A stretch of DNA of 64,000 nucleotides from Loktanella sp. Its GTDB lineage: Bacteria > Pseudomonadota > Alphaproteobacteria > Rhodobacterales > Rhodobacteraceae. Below, in pieces: positions 50,319 to 59,840 of the stretch (position 1 is the first letter of the stretch; every line of letters starts with the position of its first letter). The DNA is taken from NCBI GenBank assembly GCA_024686085.1, contig JAIBDT010000001.1, positions 1-64,000 on the forward strand, written 5' to 3'. Both the position numbers and the translations under genes were made by a program. The notes beneath the pieces were generated by a model that saw nothing but the letters and a program-made list of their open reading frames with translations, had not been told where the DNA came from and made no database searches.

Positions 50319-51256
50319 AAGCGGGCCAATCTTTCTGTAAGCAAATCAAAAAAGCCTTCAGCATTCAAATTGCCCATAAACATTGCGTTTGGTTGACGAT
50401 CCGTGACGCGCCACCAATCAGCGACGGTCATGCCAAGGGTTAATTCAGACACGGTCTCAATCTCGACGTTGACATAGCGGCCCTCGAATAAGTCTGGATT
50501 GATCAGGTAAGCAATGACGCAAGGGTCGTGCAAAGGCGCACCCTCTGAGCCGTATTTTTCTTTATCGAACCGTTCGAAAAAGTTCGTCCAAGCCGCAACC
50601 ATATCCCCAACCTTTGTGCCCAGTGCGCTAAAGGCATCAACGCGGGGACGGGTCGTCAGCGCATGATGGGTCACATCCAACGGCATGACCACAATCGGGA
50701 CGCCAGAGGCGAAGACGATCTTGGCGGCTTCTGGATCAACATAAATGTTGAACTCGGCTGCTGGCGTGATGTTGCCCACCTCGAAATAGGCGCCGCCCAT
50801 CAGCACAATCTCTTGTACTTTTTCAATAATATCAGGGGCTTTGTTGAACGCTGTGGCGATATTGGTCAAGGGGCCAAGAGGGCAAAGTGTGACAGTCCCA
50901 GCATCATGTGCCCGCAAGGTGTCGATGATAAAGTCAACGCCGTGCTGGGATTGCAGTGGCATTGTTGGATCATCCATTTTAGGGCCATCAAGCCCCGTTT
51001 TGCCGTGCACATGCTCGGCAGTGACCAGTTTGCGCGTGAGTGGTGCATCGCAGCCTGCAAACACAAGCGTTTCGGGCTTTCCGGCCAGTTCACACACAAT
51101 CCGTGCATTCTTTTCGGTCAAAGGTAGTGGCACATTGCCTGCGACAGCGGTGACACCCATGACGGTTACATCTTCAGGCGATGCCAGTGCCAAGAGAATT
51201 GCAACGGCATCATCTTGTCCGGGATCTGTGTCTATAATGATTTTGCGCGGTGCCAT
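50315..51256 (-). CDS. Inosine-uridine preferring nucleoside hydrolase family
   Basis: KIIIDTDPGQDDAVAILLAL. Confidence 0.95.
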   Translation of the reverse strand: MAPRKIIIDTDPGQDDAVAILLALASPEDVTVMGVTAVAGNVPLPLTEKNARIVCELAGKPETLVFAGCDAPLTRKLVTAEHVHGKTGLDGPKMDDPTMPLQSQHGVDFIIDTLRAHDAGTVTLCPLGPLTNIATAFNKAPDIIEKVQEIVLMGGAYFEVGNITPAAEFNIYVDPEAAKIVFASGVPIVVMPLDVTHHALTTRPRVDAFSALGTKVGDMVAAWTNFFERFDKEKYGSEGAPLHDPCVIAYLINPDLFEGRYVNVEIETVSELTLGMTVADWWRVTDRQPNAMFMGNLNAEGFFDLLTERLARL

Positions 51257-51317
51257 CTTTGTGTCCTTGGATTAACAAAACACCACTGTGCCGCGTGCCA
51301 AGGGCAGGGGCAAGGGG

Positions 51318-51527
51318 TCAGACGCGCCCGTAGGCGTCAAGCCGCAAATACAGAGTGTCAGCGTCACGCAGTCCCAATTCTAGCGCGTATATGTAGGCAT
51401 AGGTCAGGAAAAAGCACGCCGTATCCACGTCATTGGTTTCATTCGCCGCTTGGGTGTAGAGCGCGACAAGCCTTACCTCGTCATTATTGGCGTGGGCTTC
51501 AAGGATCGCATCGTTTAGATCGCTCAT
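51318..51527 (-). CDS. Small conserved-looking hypothetical protein
   Basis: 69 aa; 4-bp overlap with upstream Rieske oxygenase gene suggests translational coupling. Confidence 0.6.
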   Translation of the reverse strand: MSDLNDAILEAHANNDEVRLVALYTQAANETNDVDTACFFLTYAYIYALELGLRDADTLYLRLDAYGRV

Positions 51528-52684
51528 GCGTCTTGTTTGGCGCGATGTTCCTGCACTTTGCCAGCTACCCAGTCATGGAAGTTATGCGTCGGGCCGTCCA
51601 TGGCAGGGCTAAACCGGCCCCCGTCAAACAGCGGAGAGTGGCGGCCCTTTTGCATGCCTTCGACGACAAAGATATCTTCCTCAAAAACAGTTTTCCAAAG
51701 ATGTGCGTTTCTTGTTCGCATGTCTTCAGACGTTTTGGGTTGGGCGTAATAAAGGTGGATATGCTCGGTCGTGCTGGTCTCGGTATTGGGCTGCAAGATG
51801 ATCGAGAAACAATGATCACGCTGCGCCCCGAGCAAAACGTTGGGATAGATCGCGATGTACTCGGCACCCGTATTCCATTTATCGTCTAGCGCTTTGAAAT
51901 CCGGAAACACGGTATCTTCAGGGCCCTTGAGTTGCTGATAAACCAGTGTGCCTTGACCCGAGTATTTGTTGGGTTCTTGGATGTGATAGTGATCTTCAAG
52001 ACGCGAATAGCTATTGAGCCCCGGATGCACCCAAGGCAAATGATAGCTTTCGCAGTAATTCTCGACTGCGAGTTTCCAGTTGGTCGTCAGTTCAAGGTCG
52101 AAATGACTGTCCGCGCCACCATGATACATTGGTTGGTCGAATTCTTTCCAGCGTTCCAGCAGTTCCGCATGCACGACCTCAAACGGATCAGCCTTGCCGT
52201 CCACATTGATGAATACTGTGTCGAACCAGACGTTACTGCGGACTTCGGTGAGGCCAAGATCGTCCTTGTTGATGCTCGGGTGGGTGTTGTGGCCTGCGCC
52301 ACCCACATGCGGGGTGCTGACAAGCTTACCTGCTGTGGAATAGCACCAAGAATGATAGGGGCAGCGAATAGCGCCTTCAATTTTTTTGGGTGCGCTAACA
52401 AGGATCATCCCTCGGTGGCGGCAAGAGTTTTGGAAAACACGGACTTTATCTTCTCGGTCGCGAACCAACAGTAAGGGGATGCCAAGGAATTCAATAGGTT
52501 TAGCATCACCGATTTCGGGAACATCGGAAGCAACCGCGAGGCCTGCCCAATTCGCAAAAAGCACTGCGTGTTTCTCTTCCTCAAAAACACCAGCGTCGAT
52601 GTAATGGGCGTTGGGTAAGCCTTGCGCTGTTTCGATTGGTTGACGGACAACGGAAAGGTCTGATTGAAATTCGTCTTTCGCCAT
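51524..52684 (-). CDS. Rieske-type aromatic ring-hydroxylating oxygenase alpha subunit
   Basis: NSCRHRGMILVSAPKKIEGAIRCPYHSWCYSTAGKL (CxH...CxxH). Confidence 0.92.
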   Translation of the reverse strand: MAKDEFQSDLSVVRQPIETAQGLPNAHYIDAGVFEEEKHAVLFANWAGLAVASDVPEIGDAKPIEFLGIPLLLVRDREDKVRVFQNSCRHRGMILVSAPKKIEGAIRCPYHSWCYSTAGKLVSTPHVGGAGHNTHPSINKDDLGLTEVRSNVWFDTVFINVDGKADPFEVVHAELLERWKEFDQPMYHGGADSHFDLELTTNWKLAVENYCESYHLPWVHPGLNSYSRLEDHYHIQEPNKYSGQGTLVYQQLKGPEDTVFPDFKALDDKWNTGAEYIAIYPNVLLGAQRDHCFSIILQPNTETSTTEHIHLYYAQPKTSEDMRTRNAHLWKTVFEEDIFVVEGMQKGRHSPLFDGGRFSPAMDGPTHNFHDWVAGKVQEHRAKQDA

Positions 52685-53001
52685 CGTCGCAGTCTCCAGT
52701 CAATAACATGTGTCCTTATCTTAAACGTATTGTCCGGTAGAATCGCACTATGCTCGCGACATAGGACGAGATGTGAGCGACATCAAATGGGGTGTCTTCG
52801 ATACTGCGAAAAGGGGGCGCGATGAAAATAGTAATTGGCGTAGGATTTCAGGCGCAATCCAGCCGAAATTCGATCCAAAAACAGATGGGAAGACGCTATT
52901 TTTGCCGTCTTGCAGAATGTCTCTCGCCAATCTCGGAAATCTAGATCAAAGCGGCTCCCTAGAAGCGATTTTGCTTCTTTACCTCTTCTAGGAGAACTCG
53001 A

Positions 53002-53244
53002 ATGTCCATTCGTAACGCATTGATCGCACTTCCATTTGTTGTTTTGGCAGTGCCCGCGTTTGCTCAGGATGTTGCCATCGATACTGATGGCGATTCCGCT
53101 TATTCTTTTGCCGAGCTTCAGGCTGCGATGCCTGAAATGACGCAAGAACTGTTCGACGCTATGGACGTCAACGCAGACGGTCTTATGGATGCAGACGAAA
53201 TCGTCGCTGCTACAGAATCAGAACTGCTGGTTGCCGCAGAATAA
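53002..53244 (+). CDS. Small secreted EF-hand protein
   Basis: Signal peptide; DTDGDSAYSFAELQ and DVNADGLMDADEI loops. Confidence 0.85.
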   Translation: MSIRNALIALPFVVLAVPAFAQDVAIDTDGDSAYSFAELQAAMPEMTQELFDAMDVNADGLMDADEIVAATESELLVAAE

Positions 53245-53258
53245 TTCATTCTGAACGT

Positions 53259-53288
53259 GGCCCCGTAGGTATATTCGCCTGCGGGGCC
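53259..53288. terminator. Terminator between EF-hand gene and ilvH
   Basis: GGCCCCGTAGG...CCTGCGGGGCC. Confidence 0.75.
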
Positions 53289-53296
53289 TTTCTTAT

Positions 53297-53860
53297 TTAT
53301 GCTTGGCCGCGTGATAAGGCTGCGACGCCCGTACGCACAACTTCAACGAGGCCCAAAGGACGCATGAGTTCCGCAAAGGCATCGATCTTTTCAGATGTGC
53401 CAGTAACTTCAAACACAAACGATTCCAGCGTACTATCGACAACATTGGCGCGAAAGATGTCAGCCAAACGTACGGCTTCGATCCGTGCGTCGCCTTTACC
53501 CGCTACTTTGAAGAGCGCAAGCTCGCGTTCGACCGATGGACCCTCTACCGTAAGGTCGTGAACTTCGTGAACGGGCACAATACGCCCCAACTGGGCCTTG
53601 ATTTGTTCGATCACTTGAGGCGTGCCCGTCGTTACGATTGTGATCCGCGAACGATGGCCCTCGTGGTCAACCTCTGCCACGGTCAGACTTTCGATGTTAT
53701 AGCCGCGCCCAGCAAACAGCCCGATGACACGTGCCAGAACACCTGGTTCGTTTTCAACAATTACAGCCAGTGTGTGCCGCTCAATAATGTCGCTAAAGCC
53801 TGAGCGTAGGTTATAGGCTGAATGGCTGCTAGCGCCTTTTTTGATCTTCAGTGGAGACAT
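53297..53860 (-). CDS. ilvH: Acetolactate synthase small subunit
   Basis: HTLAVIVENEPGVLARVIGLFAGRGYNIESLTV. Confidence 0.95.
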   Translation of the reverse strand: MSPLKIKKGASSHSAYNLRSGFSDIIERHTLAVIVENEPGVLARVIGLFAGRGYNIESLTVAEVDHEGHRSRITIVTTGTPQVIEQIKAQLGRIVPVHEVHDLTVEGPSVERELALFKVAGKGDARIEAVRLADIFRANVVDSTLESFVFEVTGTSEKIDAFAELMRPLGLVEVVRTGVAALSRGQA

Positions 53861-53914
53861 GATTTCGCCCCTTTATGCTATATTTTCTTCAGAATTGCGA
53901 ATGGCAGAGCGCAG

Positions 53915-55666
53915 TTAGACCAAGGCTTGTCCCGATCCAGTGATCGCGCCCTCAGTAGAGGCGTCGCCCATAAGCATTTCATTGTGCGGTTTTCCTGACG
54001 GGATCATCGGATAACAGTTCTCATGCTTTTCGACCAAGCAATCGAATACCACCGGGCCATCGTGATTGATCATTTCCATGATCGCATCATCAAGGTCGGC
54101 AGGGTCGTCGCAACGGATGCCCTTGGCACCAAAGGCCTCGGCCAATTTCACGAAATCCGGCAGGCTCTCAGACCAAGAGGAGGAGTATCGCTCGCCGTGC
54201 AGCAATTGCTGCCACTGGCGGACCATTCCCAAACGCTCGTTATTCAAAATGAATTGCTTCACGGGTAGTTTGTATTGCGTCACTGTACCCATCTCTTGCA
54301 TGTTCATCAGCCACGACGCTTCGCCCGCGACATTGATCACAAGCGCGTCGCGGTGTGCCATTTGGACGCCGACAGAGGCGGGAAAACCGTATCCCATCGT
54401 GCCAAGCCCACCCGAGGTCATCCAGCGGTTAGGATCTTCAAAGCCCAGGTATTGTGCAGCCCACATCTGGTGTTGGCCAACTTCGGTGGTGATATAACGG
54501 TCGTGACCTTTGGTTAGGGCCTCCAGCCGTTGAAGTGCGTATTGCGGTTTGATGACCTTGCCGGTTTGTTCAAACTTCAAGCAATCCACTTTGCGCCACA
54601 AGTTAATCTGGTCCCACCATTTGGAAACACCCTCAGCGTTGGTTTTACGACCGCCGGACTTCCAGACTTTTAGCAGGTCTTCCAGAACATGGGCGACATC
54701 ACCAACGATGGGGATGTCTACGTGTACAACCTTGTTGATCGAGGAAACATCAATATCGATATGTGCTTTTTTGGAATTTGGGCTGAACTTGTCGAGCGTA
54801 CCAGTGATGCGGTCGTCAAAGCGCGCGCCGATGTTGATCATCAGGTCGCAGCCGTGCATCGCCATATTGGCTTCATATAGCCCGTGCATGCCCAACATAC
54901 CAAGCCAGTTGTCGCCTGACGCGGGGTAGGCCCCAAGGCCCATAAGCGTGGAGGTAATGGGAAAATTCGTTGCGGCCACCAGTTCGCGCAGTAGCTGAGA
55001 AGCTGCCGCGCCAGAGTTGATAACGCCACCACCCGTATAGAAGATCGGACGCTTCGCCTTTTCCATTGCTGCGGCCAGTTCGGTAATCGACGTGATGTCA
55101 CCCTTTACCTGCGGCTGATAGTAGGACTTGCGCGCTTTCTTTTCGGTGTATTTGCCCGTCGCAAACTGAACGTCTTTAGGGATGTCGATTAGAACCGGCC
55201 CTGGACGGCCAGAGGTGGCCACATGAAAAGCTTCGTGCAAAACACGCGCTAGATCATCGGTTTCTTTCACAAGCCAGTTATGTTTCGTGCAAGGGCGGGT
55301 GATGCCTACGGTATCGGCCTCTTGGAACGCATCAGAACCGATCATGAAAGTCGGTACCTGTCCCGTCAAAACGATAATCGGAATGCTGTCCATTAACGCA
55401 TCGGTCAAGCCTGTCACAGCGTTTGTCGCGCCGGGGCCAGAGGTCACAAGCGCCACGCCGGGCTTGCCTGTGGACCGCGCGTAACCTTCGGCTGCGTGAA
55501 CGGCTGCTTGTTCATGACGTACAAGGATGTGTTGAATATGGTTTTGCTGAAAAATTTCGTCATAGATGGGTAGGACAGCGCCGCCTGGATATCCAAAGAC
55601 GACGTCCACGCCTTGATCGATCAAAGCCTGTACTACCATTTTTGCGCCCGTCATGGGTTTTGACAT
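53915..55666 (-). CDS. ilvB: Acetolactate synthase large subunit
   Basis: TGAKMVVQALIDQGVDVVFGYPGGAVLPIYDEIF. Confidence 0.96.
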   Translation of the reverse strand: MSKPMTGAKMVVQALIDQGVDVVFGYPGGAVLPIYDEIFQQNHIQHILVRHEQAAVHAAEGYARSTGKPGVALVTSGPGATNAVTGLTDALMDSIPIIVLTGQVPTFMIGSDAFQEADTVGITRPCTKHNWLVKETDDLARVLHEAFHVATSGRPGPVLIDIPKDVQFATGKYTEKKARKSYYQPQVKGDITSITELAAAMEKAKRPIFYTGGGVINSGAAASQLLRELVAATNFPITSTLMGLGAYPASGDNWLGMLGMHGLYEANMAMHGCDLMINIGARFDDRITGTLDKFSPNSKKAHIDIDVSSINKVVHVDIPIVGDVAHVLEDLLKVWKSGGRKTNAEGVSKWWDQINLWRKVDCLKFEQTGKVIKPQYALQRLEALTKGHDRYITTEVGQHQMWAAQYLGFEDPNRWMTSGGLGTMGYGFPASVGVQMAHRDALVINVAGEASWLMNMQEMGTVTQYKLPVKQFILNNERLGMVRQWQQLLHGERYSSSWSESLPDFVKLAEAFGAKGIRCDDPADLDDAIMEMINHDGPVVFDCLVEKHENCYPMIPSGKPHNEMLMGDASTEGAITGSGQALV

Positions 55667-55705
55667 ATTCCTGCGTCCTTCTACGACATTCACTTCAATT
55701 CACAT

Positions 55706-55731
55706 AAAAAAGCCCCCGAGTTATCGGAGGC
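55706..55731 (-). terminator. ilvB attenuator terminator
   Basis: mRNA sense: GCCTCCGA-TAAC-TCGGGGGC-TTTTTT directly after the leader peptide and before ilvB. Confidence 0.82.
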
Positions 55732-55756
55732 GCATGGAAACCATATGGCTATACCG

Positions 55757-55804
55757 TTACCGGCCCATGCGCGTCTTTATCACTAGTACGACGACGTTGA
55801 TCAT
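55757..55804 (-). CDS. ilvB leader peptide MINVVVLVIKTRMGR
   Basis: Translated by hand from the minus strand: ATG ATC AAC GTC GTC GTA CTA GTG ATA AAG ACG CGC ATG GGC CGG TAA, preceded by AAGGAG; 7 of the 8 codons after ATG are Ile/Val/Leu. Confidence 0.85.
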   Translation of the reverse strand: MINVVVLVIKTRMGR

Positions 55805-55934
55805 CTTGGTGGCTCCTTCGTGTTTGGAGACTTTAGGTAATGGCAAAGAGGGGGTCAACACTTCCTATGGAGAAAATTTCGCAAAATGACTATTTTTCGC
55901 AACTTTCTTACGGCACATTGTGTCGCACCCTTAT

Positions 55935-56864
55935 TTATAGGGATGCGCCAATCGCGATGTAGCCGATGTAGCATGTGATCATGCCCATACCGACGAGCCG
56001 CGAAAGTGTTCCTTTGAAATAGATCAAACCGATTGTGGCAAGTGTCACGGCGATCATGACTGGAACGTCAAAGTATTGGAAACGTGCGGCAACAGGAATG
56101 GGAATAACCAATCCGGTGATTCCAAGTATTGCGAGGATATTAAAAATATTTGACCCGATCACGTTTCCAAGTGCAATCTCGCGCTGACCTTTGATGGCAG
56201 CGGCGACGGTTGTGGCGAGTTCTGGCAGTGATGTGCCGATGGCCACGATGGACAGGCCGATCATAGCCTCTGAGACGCCAAGCTGACGTGCGATGATGGT
56301 CGCACTTTCCACAAGGAAGTTTGCGCCGACCATGACGGCGATCAGCCCCGCGATGGTGAAGCCCGTGGCATGCACGAGATTGACATCTGAGGGCAGGGGC
56401 TCTGCCGGGGCGTTGCGCATGGCTCGAAAGCTGACACCAAGATAGACGATAAGCCCAGTGACAAGAGCCATGCCTTCAACCCGACCGATATAGCCAGATA
56501 CGATGATGACCGGCATGGCGAGGGTCGCACCCAGCATCCAGACTAAATCGCGGCGCATAATCATGAAATCTGCGATAGGGGGCGCAATAACACTAGCAAG
56601 GCCAAGGATCATCAGGATGTTTGCAGTGTTAGAGCCCACAACGTTACCGATAGAGATGCCCGGCAGGCCGTCAAAGGCGGCTTGTAGTGAGACCAGCAGT
56701 TCAGGGGTGGATGTGCCAAAGCCCACGATCGTGAGCCCGATGATCAGGGGAGGCACGTTAAAGTGGGACGCTATTTGGCTTGCGCCGCGCACGAGCCAGT
56801 CGCCACCGAGGAAAAGCCCAATGAGGCCGCCCGCGAGCATCATGTAGGTCAGCATTGTTATCAC
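55935..56864 (-). CDS. Calcium/sodium antiporter family protein
   Basis: Duplicated motif: VGFGTSTPELLVSLQAAF / VAIGTSLPELATTVAAA with GNVVGSNTANI / GNVIGSNIFNI. Confidence 0.93.
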   Translation of the reverse strand: MITMLTYMMLAGGLIGLFLGGDWLVRGASQIASHFNVPPLIIGLTIVGFGTSTPELLVSLQAAFDGLPGISIGNVVGSNTANILMILGLASVIAPPIADFMIMRRDLVWMLGATLAMPVIIVSGYIGRVEGMALVTGLIVYLGVSFRAMRNAPAEPLPSDVNLVHATGFTIAGLIAVMVGANFLVESATIIARQLGVSEAMIGLSIVAIGTSLPELATTVAAAIKGQREIALGNVIGSNIFNILAILGITGLVIPIPVAARFQYFDVPVMIAVTLATIGLIYFKGTLSRLVGMGMITCYIGYIAIGASL

Positions 56865-57007
56865 ATCCTCGTGAGTGTTTGAGGAGAGATGTGGTGGCGG
56901 GTCGTCACTTGTAAGGGGACGGCGGGTTTATATTTTTTAGAGTTATTCGGAAACCTTTTGCGCAGAAACGTGGTAGGGACTGTGTAGCCCCAACCGGAGG
57001 ATATTTT

Positions 57008-57451
57008 ATGACCTATTCGCGCTTTTTTTCAATGATCGCAACCTCAACAGTTGTGATGTATGCGCTTATGTATCTCAATACCTATCAGATCGATCATGTC
57101 TTCTTTAGCCAGACCCGCGCTTGGATGGCCGTCTACATGGGTGCCGTCATGGCGTTTGTCATGATGGGATACATGTGGGCGATGTATCAAGGCTTGCGTA
57201 TAAAGCAGGGGATCGTTGCGGGTAGTCTGTTGGTGTTTGGGATCTCGCTGTATTTGGTACGTAGTCAAGATACCGTGGATGATGTTTCATGGATGAAGGC
57301 CATGATCCCACATCATTCAATTGCCATTTTAACGAGTTCGCGGGCCAATATTAACGATCCGCGTGTGCGGCAATTGACGGAAGATATAATCTCGGCGCAA
57401 AAGCGTGAGATTGAGGAGATGAAGGCGTTGATCTCCGATCTTGAAAGGTAG
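57008..57451 (+). CDS. DUF305 domain membrane protein
   Basis: MKAMIPHHSIAILTSSRANINDPRVRQLTEDIISAQKREIEEMK. Confidence 0.85.
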   Translation: MTYSRFFSMIATSTVVMYALMYLNTYQIDHVFFSQTRAWMAVYMGAVMAFVMMGYMWAMYQGLRIKQGIVAGSLLVFGISLYLVRSQDTVDDVSWMKAMIPHHSIAILTSSRANINDPRVRQLTEDIISAQKREIEEMKALISDLER

Positions 57452-57454
57452 TTC

Positions 57455-57480
57455 GCGCCGCCTTTCAAAAAAAGCGGCGC
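57455..57480. terminator. Hairpin between DUF305 gene and yghU-like gene
   Basis: GCGCCGC...GCGGCGC. Confidence 0.55.
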
Positions 57481-57497
57481 GGGCCCTGAAAGATACA

Positions 57498-58343
57498 TTA
57501 GCCTTTGAGGGCTGTGTCGATGTCAGTAGCGCGATGACGTTCGGCGAGTTGTGGTTCGCCTTCGCCCCAAGATTTGTTCACGATTGCACCGCGTTGGTAG
57601 GCGCGGCGTGATGACACGTCGTCCATCCAGCGAATAATGTTGGTGTATTCGTGCACAGCAAGGAAATCGCCCGCGCCAGGGTAGCCCTTGTCTTGGATCG
57701 CACGGCCATACCATGGCGCTGTGGCGATATCGGCGATGGAGTAGTCGTCGCCGCCAAGGTATTTGCTTTCGCCCAAACGGCGATTGAGCACGTCAAGCTG
57801 GCGCTTTGCCTCCATGGTGAAGCGGTTGATCGGGTATTCGAACTTTTCTGGCGCATAGGCAAAGAAGTGACCAAAGCCGCCGCCAAGATAGGGCGCGGAG
57901 CCTTGAAGCCAGAACAGCCAGTTCAAGGTTTCGGTGCGCGCTGGGCCGGATGCGGGCAGGAATGCGCCGTATTTCTCGGCCAGATACATCAGGATCGCGC
58001 CAGATTCGAACACGCGGGAGCCAGTGTCATGGTCCATCAGGGCAGGAATCTTGGAATTCGGGTTCACGTCGACAAAGCCAGAGCCGAACTGATCGCCATC
58101 TTGGATTTTGATCAGCCAAGCGTCATATTCCGCAGCATGGCCCGCGGCGAGCAATTCTTCTAGCATGACGGTCACTTTAACACCGTTTGGGGTCGCGAGT
58201 GAGTAGAGCTGGAGGGGATGTTCACCGACGGGCAGGTCTTTGTCATGGGTCGCACCAGCAATTGGGCGGTTCAACTTTGCCCACTCTCCCCCGTTTTCAG
58301 CGTCCCATGTCCAGACTTTCGGTGGGGTGTATGTTTCAGTCAT
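57498..58343 (-). CDS. yghU: YghU-like glutathione-dependent disulfide-bond oxidoreductase (GST family)
   Basis: TYTPPKVWTWDAENGGEWAKLNRPIAGATHDKDLPVGEHPLQLYSLATPNGVKVTVMLEEL. Confidence 0.9.
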   Translation of the reverse strand: MTETYTPPKVWTWDAENGGEWAKLNRPIAGATHDKDLPVGEHPLQLYSLATPNGVKVTVMLEELLAAGHAAEYDAWLIKIQDGDQFGSGFVDVNPNSKIPALMDHDTGSRVFESGAILMYLAEKYGAFLPASGPARTETLNWLFWLQGSAPYLGGGFGHFFAYAPEKFEYPINRFTMEAKRQLDVLNRRLGESKYLGGDDYSIADIATAPWYGRAIQDKGYPGAGDFLAVHEYTNIIRWMDDVSSRRAYQRGAIVNKSWGEGEPQLAERHRATDIDTALKG

Positions 58344-58647
58344 TGGGGCATCCTTGCGTATATGATATTGCTCCAAACTAGTAGCTTTGTGCGGTTGTTC
58401 AAGCTGGGTAGGGGTAAAAGAATCGGTTCTTTTTTTGCGCCTAATTTTCGGGCGATATGGGGAATTTAGTATGTTAGCGCATGACAACTGTTCAAATTGG
58501 TAAAATAAAACGACAAAAATCGTAAATTGAGCGCGTTGTTCCACTTCCCGATTGGGGATTGTGTCGCTAATCTCCCCCTACGCGAAATGATCGACCCATG
58601 GTTTGGCAGTGCCAAAACTTGGGGGAACACCAACGGGAGGAAACTTA

Positions 58648-59730
58648 ATGGATCGTCGTTCTTTTCTAACGAAGTCAGCACTTGGCGGGACCGCAGTAGC
58701 GGCAAGCGCTTTGGCTGCACCTGCTTACGCGCAGGGTAAGCGCACTTTGACAATGGTAACATCTGTACCAGACGGCTTTGCTGTTTTTGATGATGCTGCC
58801 GTTAAGTTCATCGACATGGTCAACGCCATGATGGACGGCGAAGTTACCATCGAGAAAAAGGCTGCAGGCCAGTTGGTTGGCGCGTTTGAAGTATTTGATG
58901 CGGTGTCTTCGGGCCAAGCGGATATGTACCACTCTGCAGACTACTACTTTGGCGGTCAGCACCCAGGCTATTACTTCTTCACTGCTGTGCCTTTCGGCGC
59001 AACTGGCGGCGAAATGATCAGCTGGTACCAGCATGGCGGTGGCAAAGAGTTGCACGACGAACTGGGTCAAATCTTTGGTTTGAAGTCCTTTATCGCGGGT
59101 AACACAGGTCACCAACCGGGTGGTTGGTTCAACAAAGAGATCAAATCCGCAGCTGACCTTCAGGGCCTGAAGTTCCGTATGCCAGGTTTGGGCGGCAAAG
59201 CGCTGGGCCTCACTGGTGCGTCTGTTCAGAACGTACCTGGCGGCGAAATCTATCAGGCGCTTGCGTCGGGTGCGATTGACGGCGCCGAGTGGATCGGTCC
59301 ATTCGCAGATGAGCGTCTTGGCCTGCAGGAAGTTTGTGAATTCTATTACACAGGCGGCATGCACGAGCCGGGTTCTGCTTTGACTGCAGCGATGAACCGT
59401 GATGTTTGGGACGAAATGACACCGTCCCAGCAGCAAATCATCGAAACAGCAGCAATGGCGACACACCACTGGAGCTTGGCACAATCCAACGCAAACAACG
59501 GCATCGCGCTTGAGCGTTTGAAAGCACAGGGCACGAAAGTCATGCAGTTCCCTGACGATGTTTGGGATGCGTTTGCTAAAGCGTCTAAAGAAGCTTTGGA
59601 CGAGAACATGGGTGACGAACTGTATGCACGGATCCGTGCAAGCCAAGAAGCATCTGTGAAAGCCACTTACGGCTGGACCAGCATTTCTGATGGTGAGTAC
59701 ACAAGCCAGCGCGCCCGCGCGCAGGGTTAA
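58648..59730 (+). CDS. TRAP transporter substrate-binding protein (DctP/TakP-like) with Tat-type signal
   Basis: MDRRSFLTKSALGGTAVAASALAAPAYAQ; GDIDGAEWIGP-type DctP motif (ASGAIDGAEWIGPFADERLG). Confidence 0.93.
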   Translation: MDRRSFLTKSALGGTAVAASALAAPAYAQGKRTLTMVTSVPDGFAVFDDAAVKFIDMVNAMMDGEVTIEKKAAGQLVGAFEVFDAVSSGQADMYHSADYYFGGQHPGYYFFTAVPFGATGGEMISWYQHGGGKELHDELGQIFGLKSFIAGNTGHQPGGWFNKEIKSAADLQGLKFRMPGLGGKALGLTGASVQNVPGGEIYQALASGAIDGAEWIGPFADERLGLQEVCEFYYTGGMHEPGSALTAAMNRDVWDEMTPSQQQIIETAAMATHHWSLAQSNANNGIALERLKAQGTKVMQFPDDVWDAFAKASKEALDENMGDELYARIRASQEASVKATYGWTSISDGEYTSQRARAQG

Positions 59731-59776
59731 TTTGACATGAGGTTTCGGCTTTAAGTTGCTGAAACCGTAAATAAAA

Positions 59777-59804
59777 GTGGGGCCCCACATAGTTGGGGCC
59801 TCAC
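59777..59804 (+). promoter_or_regulatory. Intercistronic hairpin between TRAP substrate-binding and DctQ genes
   Basis: GTGGGGCCCCA-CATAGT-TGGGGCCTCAC, 11-bp stem with one wobble, no T-run. Confidence 0.65.
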
Positions 59805-59840
59805 GATATACGAGAAAACCAAATATTTGGGGGGATGACC

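Noticed and set aside
52773-52991. 72-aa ORF upstream of the EF-hand gene
   Set aside because: No Shine-Dalgarno, no motif; likely a random open frame in intergenic DNA.
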